Of a DNA stretch of 64,000 nucleotides, positions 40,970 to 49,591 are shown piece after piece. The notes beneath the pieces are model-generated. The model saw nothing but the letters and a program-made list of their open reading frames with translations, did no database searches and was not told where the DNA came from. Both the position numbers and the translations under genes were made by a program. Where the stretch lies: contig CASFFN010000002.1 of NCBI GenBank assembly GCA_949293985.1, positions 62,001 to 126,000 on the forward strand, written 5' to 3'. Numbering within the stretch: the first letter of the stretch is position 1; each line of letters opens with the position of its first letter. Source of the stretch: an uncultured Eubacteriales bacterium. GTDB taxonomy: Bacteria; Bacillota; Clostridia; Oscillospirales; Oscillospiraceae.

Positions 40970-42738
40970 TGGGGCCGCTGATCACACGAAGGATTCAGGT
41001 GGCCTTTGTGGGCTGCCCCAATGTGGGGAAAAGCACCTTGTTCAACGCTCTGACCGGGATGCGTCAGCATACAGGAAACTGGCCGGGAAAAACCGTGGGC
41101 ATGGCCCAGGGCCGTCATCGCCGGGGAAATACAGAGCTGGTGATTACGGACTTGCCGGGCACCTACAGCCTCCAGGGCACCTCTGAGGATGAACAGGTGG
41201 CGGCCCGGTACATAGCCCGGGAGGACTGGGACTGTGTGGTGGTGGTCTGTGACGCCAGCTGCCTGGAGCGGAGCCTGATTCTTGCCTTGCAGGTGCTGGA
41301 AAAGGCAAAGCGGGCGGTGGTGTGCCTGAACCTGATGGATGAGGCGAAACGCCGGGGCATCTGGGTGAACCATAGAAGTCTGTCCCAGCAGCTGGGTACC
41401 CCGGTGGTATGCACCGCCGGGGATAACCGTCAGGGGCTGGAGGAGCTGGCACAGGCTATCTGCGCCGCCGCGGCCCAGCCGGAAAAGGAAACCCTCCCGG
41501 TGTGGGAAAACCCGGTGTTTGCGGCGGAGGAGATGGCAAAGGACTGCGTGAAGAAGGATGGAAAGGACCATGACTTCTGGCGCAGAAAAATTGATAAACT
41601 TCTGGTAAGCCGCCGGTTTGGCGGGGGGCTTCTATGCCTGACGCTGTTTGTGATTGTGTGGCTGACTGTCTGGGGCGCCAATTACCCCTCGGAGCTGCTC
41701 CAGAGGGGCTTTGACGCCCTGTATGGAATTCTTCGCGGCTGGCTGACGCCTGCGCCTGTCTGGCTTTCCGGGCTGCTTCTGGATGGGGTATATGCCACCT
41801 GTACCCGGGTAGCGGCGGTGATGCTGCCCCCTATGGCGATTTTCTTTCCTTTGTTTACCCTTTTGGAAGATGTGGGGTACCTCCCCAGAATGGCGTTTCT
41901 GCTGGACCCGGCCATGGCCCGCTGCGGCGGCTGCGGCAAGCAGGCTTTGACTTTGTGTATGGGCTTAGGCTGCAACGCGGTGGGGGTGATGGGGTGCCGG
42001 ATTATTGAGTCCCCCAGAGAACGCACAGCGGCTATGCTGACCAACGCTTTTGTGCCCTGTAACGGCCGTTTTCCCACCCTGATTGTGCTGGGAAGTCTGT
42101 TCTTTTCCCAGGCAGGGGCAGCGTTGGCGGTAGCAGCTTGCGTGGCTTTGGGGGTGGCGGGAGCCATGGCGGTGTCCGGAGTACTGAGCAGGACTGTGCT
42201 CAAAGCCCAGCCCAGCAGCTTTCTCATGGAAATGCCGCCTTTCCGCCGCCCCCGGCTTGGCAAAATCCTGGTCCGTTCCCTGGCGGACCGTACCATATTC
42301 ATCACCGGCAGGGCCATGAAGGTGGCAGCTCCCGCAGGGGCCTTGCTGTGGCTGCTGTCTTACACCGGACTGCTCACCGCCATAGCCGGGTGGCTCGATC
42401 CTCTGGGGCTTATCCTGGGGATGAACGGAATCATCCTGCTGAGCTTCATCCTGGCCCTTCCAGCCAACGAGCTGACCATTCCGGTGATTCTTATGGGACT
42501 CAGCGGCGGTACCTTGCAGGCTGCCGGGGAAGTCAGTCCGGGGCTTCTGCTGAGCGCAGGACTTACCTGGCAGATGGCCCTTTGCACCATGGTGTTTACC
42601 CTGTACCACTGGCCCTGTGCCACCACCTTAATGACCGTTTACCGGGAGTCCGGCAGCATAAAGAAAACAGCGGCGGCAGGAATCCTGCCCACCGCTGTGG
42701 GGGTTACTCTATGTTTTCTTCTGAATCTTCTTCTGTGA
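40966..42738 (+). CDS. feoB: Ferrous iron transporter FeoB
   Basis: A 590-residue protein: a GTPase domain with G1 'GCPNVGKS' (residues 16-23), G3 'DLPGTYSL' and G4 'NLMD', followed by the membrane part with the two gate motifs ('CMGLGCNAVGVMGCR' and 'VPCNGRFP') built around Cys. It imports Fe(II) under anaerobic conditions. It is shorter than E. coli FeoB (773) because the C-terminal part is compact. The GTG at 40966 overlaps feoA; an ATG at 40969 is equally possible. Its 3' end overlaps the convergent OB-fold gene by 35 bp. Confidence 0.95.
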   Translation: MMGPLITRRIQVAFVGCPNVGKSTLFNALTGMRQHTGNWPGKTVGMAQGRHRRGNTELVITDLPGTYSLQGTSEDEQVAARYIAREDWDCVVVVCDASCLERSLILALQVLEKAKRAVVCLNLMDEAKRRGIWVNHRSLSQQLGTPVVCTAGDNRQGLEELAQAICAAAAQPEKETLPVWENPVFAAEEMAKDCVKKDGKDHDFWRRKIDKLLVSRRFGGGLLCLTLFVIVWLTVWGANYPSELLQRGFDALYGILRGWLTPAPVWLSGLLLDGVYATCTRVAAVMLPPMAIFFPLFTLLEDVGYLPRMAFLLDPAMARCGGCGKQALTLCMGLGCNAVGVMGCRIIESPRERTAAMLTNAFVPCNGRFPTLIVLGSLFFSQAGAALAVAACVALGVAGAMAVSGVLSRTVLKAQPSSFLMEMPPFRRPRLGKILVRSLADRTIFITGRAMKVAAPAGALLWLLSYTGLLTAIAGWLDPLGLILGMNGIILLSFILALPANELTIPVILMGLSGGTLQAAGEVSPGLLLSAGLTWQMALCTMVFTLYHWPCATTLMTVYRESGSIKKTAAAGILPTAVGVTLCFLLNLLL

Positions 42739-43333
42739 GAATCCCGGCGGTGAGAGCGGAAATCTCATAGGCTGTCCGGGTGGTAGGCCCCTGGTCGGTG
42801 AGTTTGGTATATTCCCGACTCTGGAGCCGTCCGCAGATCTGGATTTTATCCCTGACCTCACATTGTGAAATTTCCAGAGCGGTGCGGCCCCAGAGGATAC
42901 AGGGCAGGTAGTCTGCCCGGCGGAAGGCTCTGGGCACCGCCAGCATCACATCGCAGATTTCCCGCCCCAAGGGGGTTCGCCGGAAGGTGGGGACTTTGCA
43001 GATGAGGCCTTCCAGGGTCACATCGTTGATGGGGTCTCCTTCCTCTACCGTGAGGGAGGCGGCAAATACAAAGATAATCAGATGCCGCACCCCATCGCTT
43101 CGCTGATTGTAGGAGCGAATCTGCCCGGTGACGGAAATCTGGTCCCCGGCGGAGGGGTCCAGGGCGTTTACCAGGGCCTCCTCGGCAATCACCGGCAGGG
43201 TATCCACCGTGCCGGAGAGCCGGGGAACCTCCAGATAAAACCGATAAAACCGACGGCCGTGATTCTCATGGGAAAACTGGGGAAGCTCCCGAAGACTTCC
43301 CCGCAGGGTAATGCTGTTGGCAGTATGTTCCAT
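42704..43333 (-). CDS. Protein with two single-strand-binding (OB-fold) domains
   Basis: A 209-residue protein made of two similar SSB-like halves: residues 1-100 ('NSITLRGSLRELPQFSHENH', 'RFYRFYLEVPRLSG') and 102-195 ('DVTLEGLICKVPTFRRTPLGREICDVMLAVPR'). The second half matches the usual SSB pattern 'GREICDVMLAVPRAFRRADYLP'. There is no acidic C-terminal tip of the 'DDIPF' kind, so it is not a normal SSB. A replication or repair accessory role is likely but unproven. The ribosome site GAGGTGG precedes the start. The 3' end overlaps feoB convergently. Confidence 0.78.
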   Translation of the reverse strand: MEHTANSITLRGSLRELPQFSHENHGRRFYRFYLEVPRLSGTVDTLPVIAEEALVNALDPSAGDQISVTGQIRSYNQRSDGVRHLIIFVFAASLTVEEGDPINDVTLEGLICKVPTFRRTPLGREICDVMLAVPRAFRRADYLPCILWGRTALEISQCEVRDKIQICGRLQSREYTKLTDQGPTTRTAYEISALTAGILTEEDSEENIE

Positions 43334-43390
43334 AGATCCACCTCAAATTCCAATGTATGGAACATCCTATGCCTCAAAACAGAAAATAGA

Positions 43391-43416
43391 CCTCCGGCAA
43401 ACGCCGGAGGCCTTTT
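43391..43416. terminator. Bidirectional terminator between vanZ and the OB-fold gene
   Basis: Perfect stem CCTCCGGC-AAAC-GCCGGAGG; minus-strand transcripts continue with TCTATTTTC and plus-strand ones with CCTTTT. Confidence 0.8.
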
Positions 43417-43490
43417 GGAAGAGATATCCGTTTTTAAGGCAGCCCGCGCTCGGCGCGGATACCATTTTGGGATAATACGCGGGATATGCG

Positions 43491-43952
43491 TTACCTTCTG
43501 GTGATTCGTTCCAGCAGGAACCCTATGGACATTCCCGAAAGGTTCAGAATCAGATCGTCCACATCAAAGGAGCCCAAAAGGGTCACCAGCTGCATTAGCT
43601 CCACCGCCAGCATGATGGCAAAGCACAAAAGGAAGAACCGTAAAAAATTCCTCAGGGCCTTGGATATCTTGGGCAGCAGAAAGCCGACGGGGATAAACAA
43701 CAGCACATTTCCTGCCAGATTGATAAAGCAGTGGCGGACAAGATAGGCATTACTGCTGTGAAATACCACCCAAAGGTAGTTGCCGATGGTGAAAAAGGGC
43801 TTGAGATTCCGATTGCAGCCCAGCTGTTCCTGGTAGGTAAGCCCTTCGATCCATCCGGCGGAGCGGCCGAACAGCAGCCACAGCAGAAATAAGCCGTACA
43901 GAATCAGAAGACCCCGCCACAAAGGCTTGGTGTTGGGTTTGCTTGGTTTCAT
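43491..43952 (-). CDS. VanZ-like membrane protein
   Basis: A 153-residue protein with four hydrophobic segments and the VanZ-family motifs 'NLKPF', 'NLAGNVLLFIPVGFLLP' and 'VELMQLVTLLGSFDVDDLILN'. VanZ itself gives low teicoplanin resistance by an unknown route; most homologues are uncharacterised. It starts 16 bp after ygiQ ends and shares its transcript. Confidence 0.88.
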   Translation of the reverse strand: MKPSKPNTKPLWRGLLILYGLFLLWLLFGRSAGWIEGLTYQEQLGCNRNLKPFFTIGNYLWVVFHSSNAYLVRHCFINLAGNVLLFIPVGFLLPKISKALRNFLRFFLLCFAIMLAVELMQLVTLLGSFDVDDLILNLSGMSIGFLLERITRR

Positions 43953-43967
43953 AGGCAGCTTCCTTGC

Positions 43968-45875
43968 TTACTTGGATTTTCCCTTCCGCCTGGGAATGGG
44001 ACTCTTTCCGGAAACCGGCTTCCCACGGGCGGGGCGAACTTTTGCCGTGACCTTGGGCGGGGGCGCCTGAAACTTTCCCGGCCTGGGAGGCACCGCCCGG
44101 ATGAGGCACTTGGGGCCGGAGCCAATCAAATCCTCCCGGTGGGCAGCGATGAGGGCTTCCCGCACCAGGTAGTAGTTCTTGGGGTCCCGGTACTGAATGA
44201 GCGCCCGCTGCATGGCCTTCTCGTGGGGGTCGGTGGGGACATATACCTTTTCCATAGTACGGGGATCCAGACCGGTGTAGTACATTACCGTGGACAAAGT
44301 GGAGGGCGTGGGGTAAAAGTCCTGCACCTGCTCCGGGTTGTAGCCCATATCCCGAATGTACTCCGCCAGCTTCACCGCCTCCTGCATGGTAGAACCGGGA
44401 TGACTGGACATGAGATAGGGAACCAGAAACTGCTTCATGCCGTATTGCTGATTCAGGGCAAAATACTTTTCCACAAATCGATTGTAAACCCCGTTTTTGG
44501 GCTTGCCCATGTAGGACAACACCACATCGGACACGTGCTCCGGCGCCACCTTTAGCTGACCGGAGATATGGTGCTGCACCAACTCTTTGAAGAAGGTGTC
44601 CTTCTTGTCCGCCAGCAGATAGTCAAAGCGCACGCCGCTGCGGACGAACACCTTTTTCACCCCCGGCAGCCTCCGCAGCTTCCGCAGAAGGCTTACATAG
44701 TCCGCGTGATCCGCCCGAAGATTTTTGCAGGGGGTGGGGTAGAGGCACTGCCGGTTGGGACAGGCGCCCTTGGTCAGCTGCTTTTCACAGGCCGGGAAGC
44801 GGAAGTTGGCGGTAGGGCCGCCTACATCGTGAATATAGCCCTTGAAGTCCGGGTCCTTTATCATAAGCTCGGCTTCTTCCAGAATGGACTCGTGGCTTCT
44901 GGCCTGGATAATCCGCCCCTGATGGAAGGTGAGAGCGCAGAAGGAGCAGGCTCCGAAGCAGCCCCGGCAGCTCACCAGGCTGAACTTGACTTCTTCAATG
45001 GCGGGTACACCTCCCAGCTTTTCATAGCTGGGATGGTAATTGCGGCAGTAGGGCAGGGCGTAGACGGCGTCCATCTCCTGGGTGGTCAGGGGCTTTTGCG
45101 GGGGATTCTGCACCACAAACTCGTTTCCGTAGGGCTCTGCCAGCCGCTTGGCGGTGAAGGGGTCGCAATTCTGATATTGAATACGGAAGCTCTCCGCATA
45201 GGCCCGGCGGTTTTCCTTCAGCCGGTCAAAGCTTGGCAGCACAATGGTGGGGAAGCTCTCGTCCAGCTGCCGGGTGCGGAACACCGTTCCGTCAATGTAG
45301 GTGATGTCCTTCACGTCCATCCCGGCGTTCAGAGCGTCCGCGATTTCCACAATGCTCTTTTCTCCCATACCATAGGAGAGCAGGTCTGCCTGACTGTCCA
45401 GCAGGATGGAGCGTTTCATGGAGTCGGAGAGATAGTCATAGTGGGCCAGCCGCCGCAGGCTGGCTTCAATCCCCCCGATGATAATGGGCGCGTCTTTGTA
45501 AACCTGGCGAATCAGATTGCAGTAAACCACCGTGGCATAGTCCGGCCGCTTGCCCATGACCCCGCCGGGGGAGTAGGCGTCGGATTTGCGGCGGCGCTTG
45601 GAAACGGCGTAGTGGTTCACCATGGGGTCGATGTTGCCGCCGGTGACCAGAAACCCCAGCCGGGGCCGGCCGTAAATGTCAATGGACTTGGGATTCTTCC
45701 AGTCGGGCTGGGAGATGATTCCCACGGAGTACCCGGCCTGCTCCAGAACCCGGCTGATGATGGCATGCCCGAAGGAGGGATGGTCCACATAGGCATCCCC
45801 GATGACATACACAAAGTCACATTGACTCCAGCCCCTGTCCACCATATCCTGTCTGCAAAGGGGTAAAAATTCCAT
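43968..45875 (-). CDS. ygiQ: YgiQ family radical SAM protein
   Basis: A 635-residue protein of the UPF0313/YgiQ family. The radical SAM cluster motif C-x3-C-x2-C is in '[16 protein letters not shown]'. The N-terminal region ('[21 protein letters not shown]') resembles B12-binding-like folds, and the long Cys-bearing '[17 protein letters not shown]' segment may hold a second cluster. The C-terminus is basic and Pro-rich. The modification performed is unknown. The ribosome site GGGAGG lies before ATG 45875. Confidence 0.9.
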   Translation of the reverse strand: MEFLPLCRQDMVDRGWSQCDFVYVIGDAYVDHPSFGHAIISRVLEQAGYSVGIISQPDWKNPKSIDIYGRPRLGFLVTGGNIDPMVNHYAVSKRRRKSDAYSPGGVMGKRPDYATVVYCNLIRQVYKDAPIIIGGIEASLRRLAHYDYLSDSMKRSILLDSQADLLSYGMGEKSIVEIADALNAGMDVKDITYIDGTVFRTRQLDESFPTIVLPSFDRLKENRRAYAESFRIQYQNCDPFTAKRLAEPYGNEFVVQNPPQKPLTTQEMDAVYALPYCRNYHPSYEKLGGVPAIEEVKFSLVSCRGCFGACSFCALTFHQGRIIQARSHESILEEAELMIKDPDFKGYIHDVGGPTANFRFPACEKQLTKGACPNRQCLYPTPCKNLRADHADYVSLLRKLRRLPGVKKVFVRSGVRFDYLLADKKDTFFKELVQHHISGQLKVAPEHVSDVVLSYMGKPKNGVYNRFVEKYFALNQQYGMKQFLVPYLMSSHPGSTMQEAVKLAEYIRDMGYNPEQVQDFYPTPSTLSTVMYYTGLDPRTMEKVYVPTDPHEKAMQRALIQYRDPKNYYLVREALIAAHREDLIGSGPKCLIRAVPPRPGKFQAPPPKVTAKVRPARGKPVSGKSPIPRRKGKSK

Positions 45876-45901
45876 AACCGGCCTCCCAAAATGTTTTCCC
45901 C

Positions 45902-45949
45902 ATTATACCATTGATTCCGGAAAAAGAAAAGGGGATTGGAAGGTTCCAA
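45902..45949 (-). promoter_or_regulatory. ygiQ promoter region with perfect palindrome
   Basis: On the minus strand a clear -10 TATAAT (45902-45907) lies about 27 nt before the ygiQ start; the -35 is weak. A perfect 14-bp palindrome TTGGAAGGTTCCAA (45936-45949) lies just upstream of the promoter and could bind a regulator. Confidence 0.5.
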
Positions 45950-45988
45950 TGCTCCCCAAAATATTTGAAAAATTTTTCAAAAAAACAG

Positions 45989-46017
45989 TTGACAAAAGAC
46001 GACGCCCATGGTATTAT
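45989..46017 (+). promoter_or_regulatory. tRNA-Leu promoter
   Basis: Consensus TTGACA (45989-45994), 17-bp spacer, TATTAT (46012-46017). A hairpin GTTGAGC-GAAA-GCTCAAC (46026-46043) lies in the leader before the tRNA. Confidence 0.88.
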
Positions 46018-46058
46018 ATCGGAGCGTTGAGCGAAAGCTCAACTGCAAAGTGAAAAAT

Positions 46059-46146
46059 GCGCGAGTGGTGGAATTGGTAGACTCGCTAGATTCAGGTTCT
46101 AGTGCTCATTCCGGGCATGCGGGTTCAAGTCCCGCCTCGCGCACCA
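46059..46146 (+). tRNA. tRNA-Leu (anticodon CAG)
   Basis: An 88-nt gene with the long variable arm of a class II tRNA. Acceptor GCGCGAG pairs with CTCGCGC, the anticodon stem CTAGA/TCTAG encloses TTCAGGT (anticodon CAG), the T arm has GGTTCAAGTCC, and the gene ends ACCA. It reads CTG, the most used Leu codon in this window. Confidence 0.96.
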
Positions 46147-46148
46147 CG

Positions 46149-46181
46149 ATCGGAGCAAGCTTCGGCTTGCTCCGATTTTTT
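46149..46181 (+). terminator. tRNA-Leu terminator
   Basis: Stem ATCGGAGCAAGC-TTCG-GCTTGCTCCGAT followed by TTTTT. Confidence 0.95.
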
Positions 46182-46499
46182 GTGTGGGTCATAATGTGAT
46201 GATATGCTTTTTAACGATTCTGCTTCCGGTTCATTTGCGGATAGACCGGAATATCTGAAATACAATGGTCAGATGGTTTTAATGATTGGTTTTCCGCCCT
46301 CTGAACGCGTTTGTGACAAATAGCAACCCAGGGGGGACGCACGGCTGCGTCCCCCCTGGGTTTTTGGTGTCGGCGTTTCCCTGCATCTTCCGGGCGTTCC
46401 CTGCCGGTACGAAATCTACCACCGCAAAGCATCGCCATTGCCTGATAATAGAATAACAAATTCTCAAACCTCTGTAAAGATATTTTCCCGGATTCGGGA
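46182..46499. other. Intergenic stretch with one very strong hairpin
   Basis: About 320 bp with no convincing gene. The only clear structure is a perfect 17-bp stem AACCCAGGGGGGACGCA-CGGC-TGCGTCCCCCCTGGGTT (46325-46362) followed by TTT on the plus strand. No plus-strand gene upstream needs it, because the tRNA has its own terminator. Short minus-strand open frames here have no ribosome site and cross the hairpin. Confidence 0.6.
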
Positions 46500-47501
46500 T
46501 TATTGGGAGCCGCTGGGTTCTAACTTCAGAATTGTCACGGAGGCTGCGCCGGAGCGTGCGGCAGAGTTGCTGTTGAAGGTCAGGGTGAATGTGGTCTGGG
46601 AGGGGGCATAGAGAATCAGCCCGTGAGACCCCCCTGCGGTGACTCCCGGCATACCTACCTTGCTGTATACGCCGTCATCCAGATGGGAGGTGCCGTTATA
46701 GGTGGGCGTCACCTGCATATACCCGGCATTGTCCAAAATGGTGGAAATTTCGTAGAAAATGTGGTAATACCCAGGATTCAGGAGAATTTTGGTATTATCT
46801 TGCAGGGAGATATTCCCGGTGGCGTCCTTCGTGACGGCCAGTAAGGGTACCAGGTTCCCGTTGGTGAAGGTGGCCTCATAGTTGTTGTAGGAGGCAAAGG
46901 TGCTGGGACCCGGAGGGCCCTGGGGACCGGGATTGCCCTGAGGCCCCTGAGGCCCGACTTCACCCTGGGGACCCTGGGGCCCTACTTCGCCCTGAGGCCC
47001 CTGGGGTCCGACCTCACCCTGAGGACCCTGGGGCCCTACTTCGCCCTGGGGACCTACTTCACCCTGTGGGCCCTGGGGTCCGACTTCGCCCTGGGGACCC
47101 TGGGGTCCGACCTCACCCTGGGGCCCCTGGGGTCCGACTTCACCCTGAGGACCCTGGGGTCCGACCTCACCCTGGGGCCCCTGGGGTCCGACTTCACCCT
47201 GAGGCCCCTGGGGACCGACTTCACCCTGAGGCCCCTGGGGTCCGACTTCACCCTGAGGACCCTGGGGCCCTACTTCGCCCTGAGGCCCCTGGGGTCCGAT
47301 TTCACCCTGAGGCCCGATTTCGCCCTGCTGCCCCTGCGGGCCGGGGCAGCCTCGGGGACCTTGGGGGCCGGGACAGCCTCTGGGGCCCTGGGGCCCTGGT
47401 TCTCCCTGCGGGCCGGGAATCCCCTGGCATGGGCAGCAGGCGAAACAGAACCCGCCAACACTTCTGGGCTGGGGGAATCTGGGGAGTTTGTTGTCTGACA
47501 T
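46500..47501 (-). CDS. Collagen-like Gly-X-Y repeat protein with C-terminal beta domain
   Basis: A 333-residue protein. A short N-terminus rich in Cys ('[10 protein letters not shown]') leads to about 175 residues of Gly-X-Y triplets (from residue 27), mostly a nine-residue unit GEVGPQGPQ encoded by near-identical 27-bp repeats. The C-terminal 130 residues form a likely C1q/TNF-like beta sandwich ('[10 protein letters not shown]', '[12 protein letters not shown]'), as in the BclA exosporium proteins. There is no signal peptide or LPXTG anchor, which fits a mother-cell-made spore surface protein. One repeat unit is three residues short ([12 protein letters not shown]), suggesting slippage. Confidence 0.9.
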   Translation of the reverse strand: MSDNKLPRFPQPRSVGGFCFACCPCQGIPGPQGEPGPQGPRGCPGPQGPRGCPGPQGQQGEIGPQGEIGPQGPQGEVGPQGPQGEVGPQGPQGEVGPQGPQGEVGPQGPQGEVGPQGPQGEVGPQGPQGEVGPQGPQGEVGPQGPQGEVGPQGEVGPQGPQGEVGPQGPQGEVGPQGPQGEVGPQGPQGNPGPQGPPGPSTFASYNNYEATFTNGNLVPLLAVTKDATGNISLQDNTKILLNPGYYHIFYEISTILDNAGYMQVTPTYNGTSHLDDGVYSKVGMPGVTAGGSHGLILYAPSQTTFTLTFNSNSAARSGAASVTILKLEPSGSQ

Positions 47502-47565
47502 ATTGCATCACTGCCTTTCTGGAAGATATTTTCATACCAGAATATGCAGCAAGAGAAAAGAGTGT

Positions 47566-47599
47566 GAAAAATGCGCCTGTCCCCAACCGGGGCAGGCGC
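47566..47599 (-). terminator. yitT terminator
   Basis: On the minus strand the stem GCGCCTG-CCCC / GGGG-CAGGCGC with one mismatch is followed by ATTTTTC. Confidence 0.85.
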
Positions 47600-47607
47600 A
47601 AGCTTTG

Positions 47608-48486
47608 TCAGGAATTTTTGGAATTGGGTGCCGGTTCGCCGATGTTGACGGGGTGGAAACCCTCCCCGTGTACCTCGTTGGATTCCAGAACAATCAGGAA
47701 TGAATTGGGGTCGGCGGCCTTGGCTGCTTTTTGCACCAGATACATCTCCCGATTGTTGCAGGCGCACATCACCACCTGCCGGGTGTCGCCCTTGTAGCCG
47801 CCCTGGGCCGGAAGAATGGTGGAGCCCCGGCCGCAGCATTGGTCGATGACCTGGCAGATTTTTTCTCCCTGGTCGGTAACAATCAGGGCCATTTTTCCGG
47901 CGTTGATGCCGTACATCATCTTGTCCACAGCCACGGCGTACAGGTAGCTGACAATCATGCCATAGATAATGCCGTCGATGTCCCGGAACAGAAGGCTGCC
48001 CAGCGCAATGATAATTACATCGGAGACGAAGATGATTTTGCCCAAGGAGAGGTAGGGGAATTTGGCCTTCACCGCCATGGTGATAAAGTCAGCGCCGCCG
48101 GTGGAGGAATTTTGCATATAGATGAGGGCGTAGCCGATGCCCGCAATCACACCGGTGCACAGAGCCGCCAGCAGCCGGCTGCCGGTGTAAACGGGAAACA
48201 GGGGGGCTACATAGTCGATGAGCAAGGAGGAGACAATCATGCAGCGCACCGAGCTGATAAAGAAATTCTTGCCCAGCAGCCGATAGCACAAAATGGCCAC
48301 GGGAATGTTCATCACGATGGTGGAAAGACCGATGGGAATTCCAAACAGGTGATAAAGAATGATGGAGATGCCGGAAAAACCGGTTAAGGGAAATTCAGCC
48401 TGAACGGCAAAGTTGTAAATGGCGGCGGCAATCATAATGCTGCCCACCAGCTCAAAAATCATTTGGGTAAGAAGTCTTTTTCTCAT
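47608..48486 (-). CDS. YitT family membrane protein
   Basis: A 292-residue protein with five or six membrane helices (residues 10-200) and a cytosolic DUF2179 domain at the C-terminus ('GRGSTILPAQGGYKGDTRQVVMCACNNREM'), the standard YitT layout ('TGFSGISIILYHLFG', 'SSTGGADFITM'). The transported substrate is unknown. ATG 48486 is preceded by GGAAGGAGG; the upstream frame covers the leader hairpin and is not translated. Confidence 0.92.
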   Translation of the reverse strand: MRKRLLTQMIFELVGSIMIAAAIYNFAVQAEFPLTGFSGISIILYHLFGIPIGLSTIVMNIPVAILCYRLLGKNFFISSVRCMIVSSLLIDYVAPLFPVYTGSRLLAALCTGVIAGIGYALIYMQNSSTGGADFITMAVKAKFPYLSLGKIIFVSDVIIIALGSLLFRDIDGIIYGMIVSYLYAVAVDKMMYGINAGKMALIVTDQGEKICQVIDQCCGRGSTILPAQGGYKGDTRQVVMCACNNREMYLVQKAAKAADPNSFLIVLESNEVHGEGFHPVNIGEPAPNSKNS

Positions 48487-48502
48487 ATTGATCCTCCTTC
48501 CG

Positions 48503-48543
48503 AAAAAAAAGAGCTTGGGCGTATGTATAATACGCCTAAGCTC
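48503..48543 (-). terminator. Terminator-like hairpin at the start of the yitT transcript
   Basis: On the minus strand GAGCTTAGGCGTA / TACGCCCAAGCTC (one mismatch) is followed by TTTTTTTT. It lies only about 6 nt after the expected transcript start and just before the ribosome site, so it may control yitT by attenuation. Confidence 0.75.
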
Positions 48544-48555
48544 TTTTCCGACAAG

Positions 48556-48585
48556 ATTATAACATAAAAGCAAAAAAATTGTCAA
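48556..48585 (-). promoter_or_regulatory. yitT promoter
   Basis: On the minus strand consensus TTGACA (48580-48585), 18-bp T-rich spacer, TATAAT (48556-48561). Confidence 0.88.
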
Positions 48586-48594
48586 GACTGGAAG

Positions 48595-48650
48595 TTGACA
48601 GATTGCCGCATTGGTGCTACCATATAATTAACGATTAGGTTAAATGTTAA
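48595..48650 (+). promoter_or_regulatory. sdpR-type promoter and operator region
   Basis: A TATAAT (48623-48628) stands 22 bp after TTGACA (48595-48600), too far for a standard promoter; TTGCCG (48603-48608) is too near. The AT-rich imperfect dyad TTAACGATTAGGTTAA just after the -10 is a plausible ArsR-type operator. Confidence 0.5.
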
Positions 48651-48663
48651 AGGAGGCGGTACC

Positions 48664-48939
48664 ATGTCCCTGCAAAAGACCCTGCGGGCCCTGGCGGACC
48701 CCACCCGCCGGAAGATTCTCAATCTCCTGAAAGACGGCAGGATGTCCGCCGGGGAGATTACCGACTGCTTCTCCGTCACCGCGGCATCCATATCCCGACA
48801 CCTGTCGGTGCTGAAGGAAGCGGATTTGATTCGGGACAGCCGGGAAGGAAAGTTCATTTACTATCAGCTCAATGCCTCCGTGCTGGAGGAGATTATGCTC
48901 TGGCTTACGGACCTGAAAGGAGAGGAACAACATGATTAA
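48664..48939 (+). CDS. ArsR/SdpR family transcriptional repressor
   Basis: A 91-residue winged-helix protein ('LRALADPTRRKILNLLKDG', 'SVTAASISRHLSVLKEADLI'). It lacks the metal-binding CxC of ArsR and is closest in type and setting to SdpR, which represses its own operon and is titrated by the membrane immunity protein SdpI in B. subtilis. It overlaps the next gene by 8 bp. Confidence 0.92.
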   Translation: MSLQKTLRALADPTRRKILNLLKDGRMSAGEITDCFSVTAASISRHLSVLKEADLIRDSREGKFIYYQLNASVLEEIMLWLTDLKGEEQHD

Positions 48940-49573
48940 ACGGAACAAATGGACTCTTTTTATTACATCTCTGGTGATTTTGCTTCCCATGGCGGTGGGT
49001 TTGATTCTCTGGAACCGGCTGCCGGAGCAAATGCCCACACATTGGGGCGCGGACGGCCAGGTGGACGGCTACAGCAGCAAGCTTTTCGGCGTGCTGGGAC
49101 TGCCGGCCTTCATGTTAGGCATCCATTGGCTGTGCATTGTACTGACAGCGGCAGCTCCCAAGCACAACAATGTTTCCGGGAAGGCCTTGCACCTGGTATT
49201 CTGGATTTGCCCCGCCATCTCCCTGATTGTGGGCTTTATCACCTATGGTCAGGTGCTGGGGCTTCAGATGAATGTGACCCTCATCATGCTGCTGCTTACA
49301 GGCGTGCTGTTTTTTGCCATCGGCAATTATCTTCCCAAATGCAAGCAGAACTACACCGTAGGAATCAAGCTCCCCTGGACCCTGAACGACGAGGCAAACT
49401 GGGACAGCACCCACCGCTTTGCCGGGAAACTCTGGGTTGTGGGCGGTCTTGTGATTCTGGCCACCGCATTTCTGCAAAATATTTGGATTTTCCTGGGAAT
49501 TGTGGTGATAATGAGCATTGTTCCCATGATTTATTCCTATTTGTATTACCGGAAGCATACTTCTGAGGAATGA
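48932..49573 (+). CDS. SdpI-like membrane protein with DUF1648 domain
   Basis: A 213-residue protein with about six membrane helices. The N-terminal DUF1648 signature 'LPEQMPTHWGADGQVDGYSSK' and the later 'YTVGIKLPWTLNDEANWDSTHRFAGKLWV' are the SdpI-family hallmarks. In B. subtilis SdpI gives immunity to the SdpC toxin and sequesters SdpR. No toxin gene is seen here. Translationally coupled to the repressor. Confidence 0.92.
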   Translation: MIKRNKWTLFITSLVILLPMAVGLILWNRLPEQMPTHWGADGQVDGYSSKLFGVLGLPAFMLGIHWLCIVLTAAAPKHNNVSGKALHLVFWICPAISLIVGFITYGQVLGLQMNVTLIMLLLTGVLFFAIGNYLPKCKQNYTVGIKLPWTLNDEANWDSTHRFAGKLWVVGGLVILATAFLQNIWIFLGIVVIMSIVPMIYSYLYYRKHTSEE

Positions 49574-49591
49574 AAGGACAGGTGAGTACCT

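Noticed and set aside
43486..43746. An 86-codon plus-strand frame
   Set aside because: It is antisense to the VanZ-like gene and lacks a ribosome site.
46211..46467. Short minus-strand open frames in the tRNA-Leu/collagen gap
   Set aside because: They cross the 17-bp hairpin, lack ribosome sites and show no protein-like composition.
46927..47330. Regularly spaced short repeats that could be taken for a CRISPR array
   Set aside because: They are in-frame 27-bp coding repeats of Gly-X-Y triplets without unique spacers.
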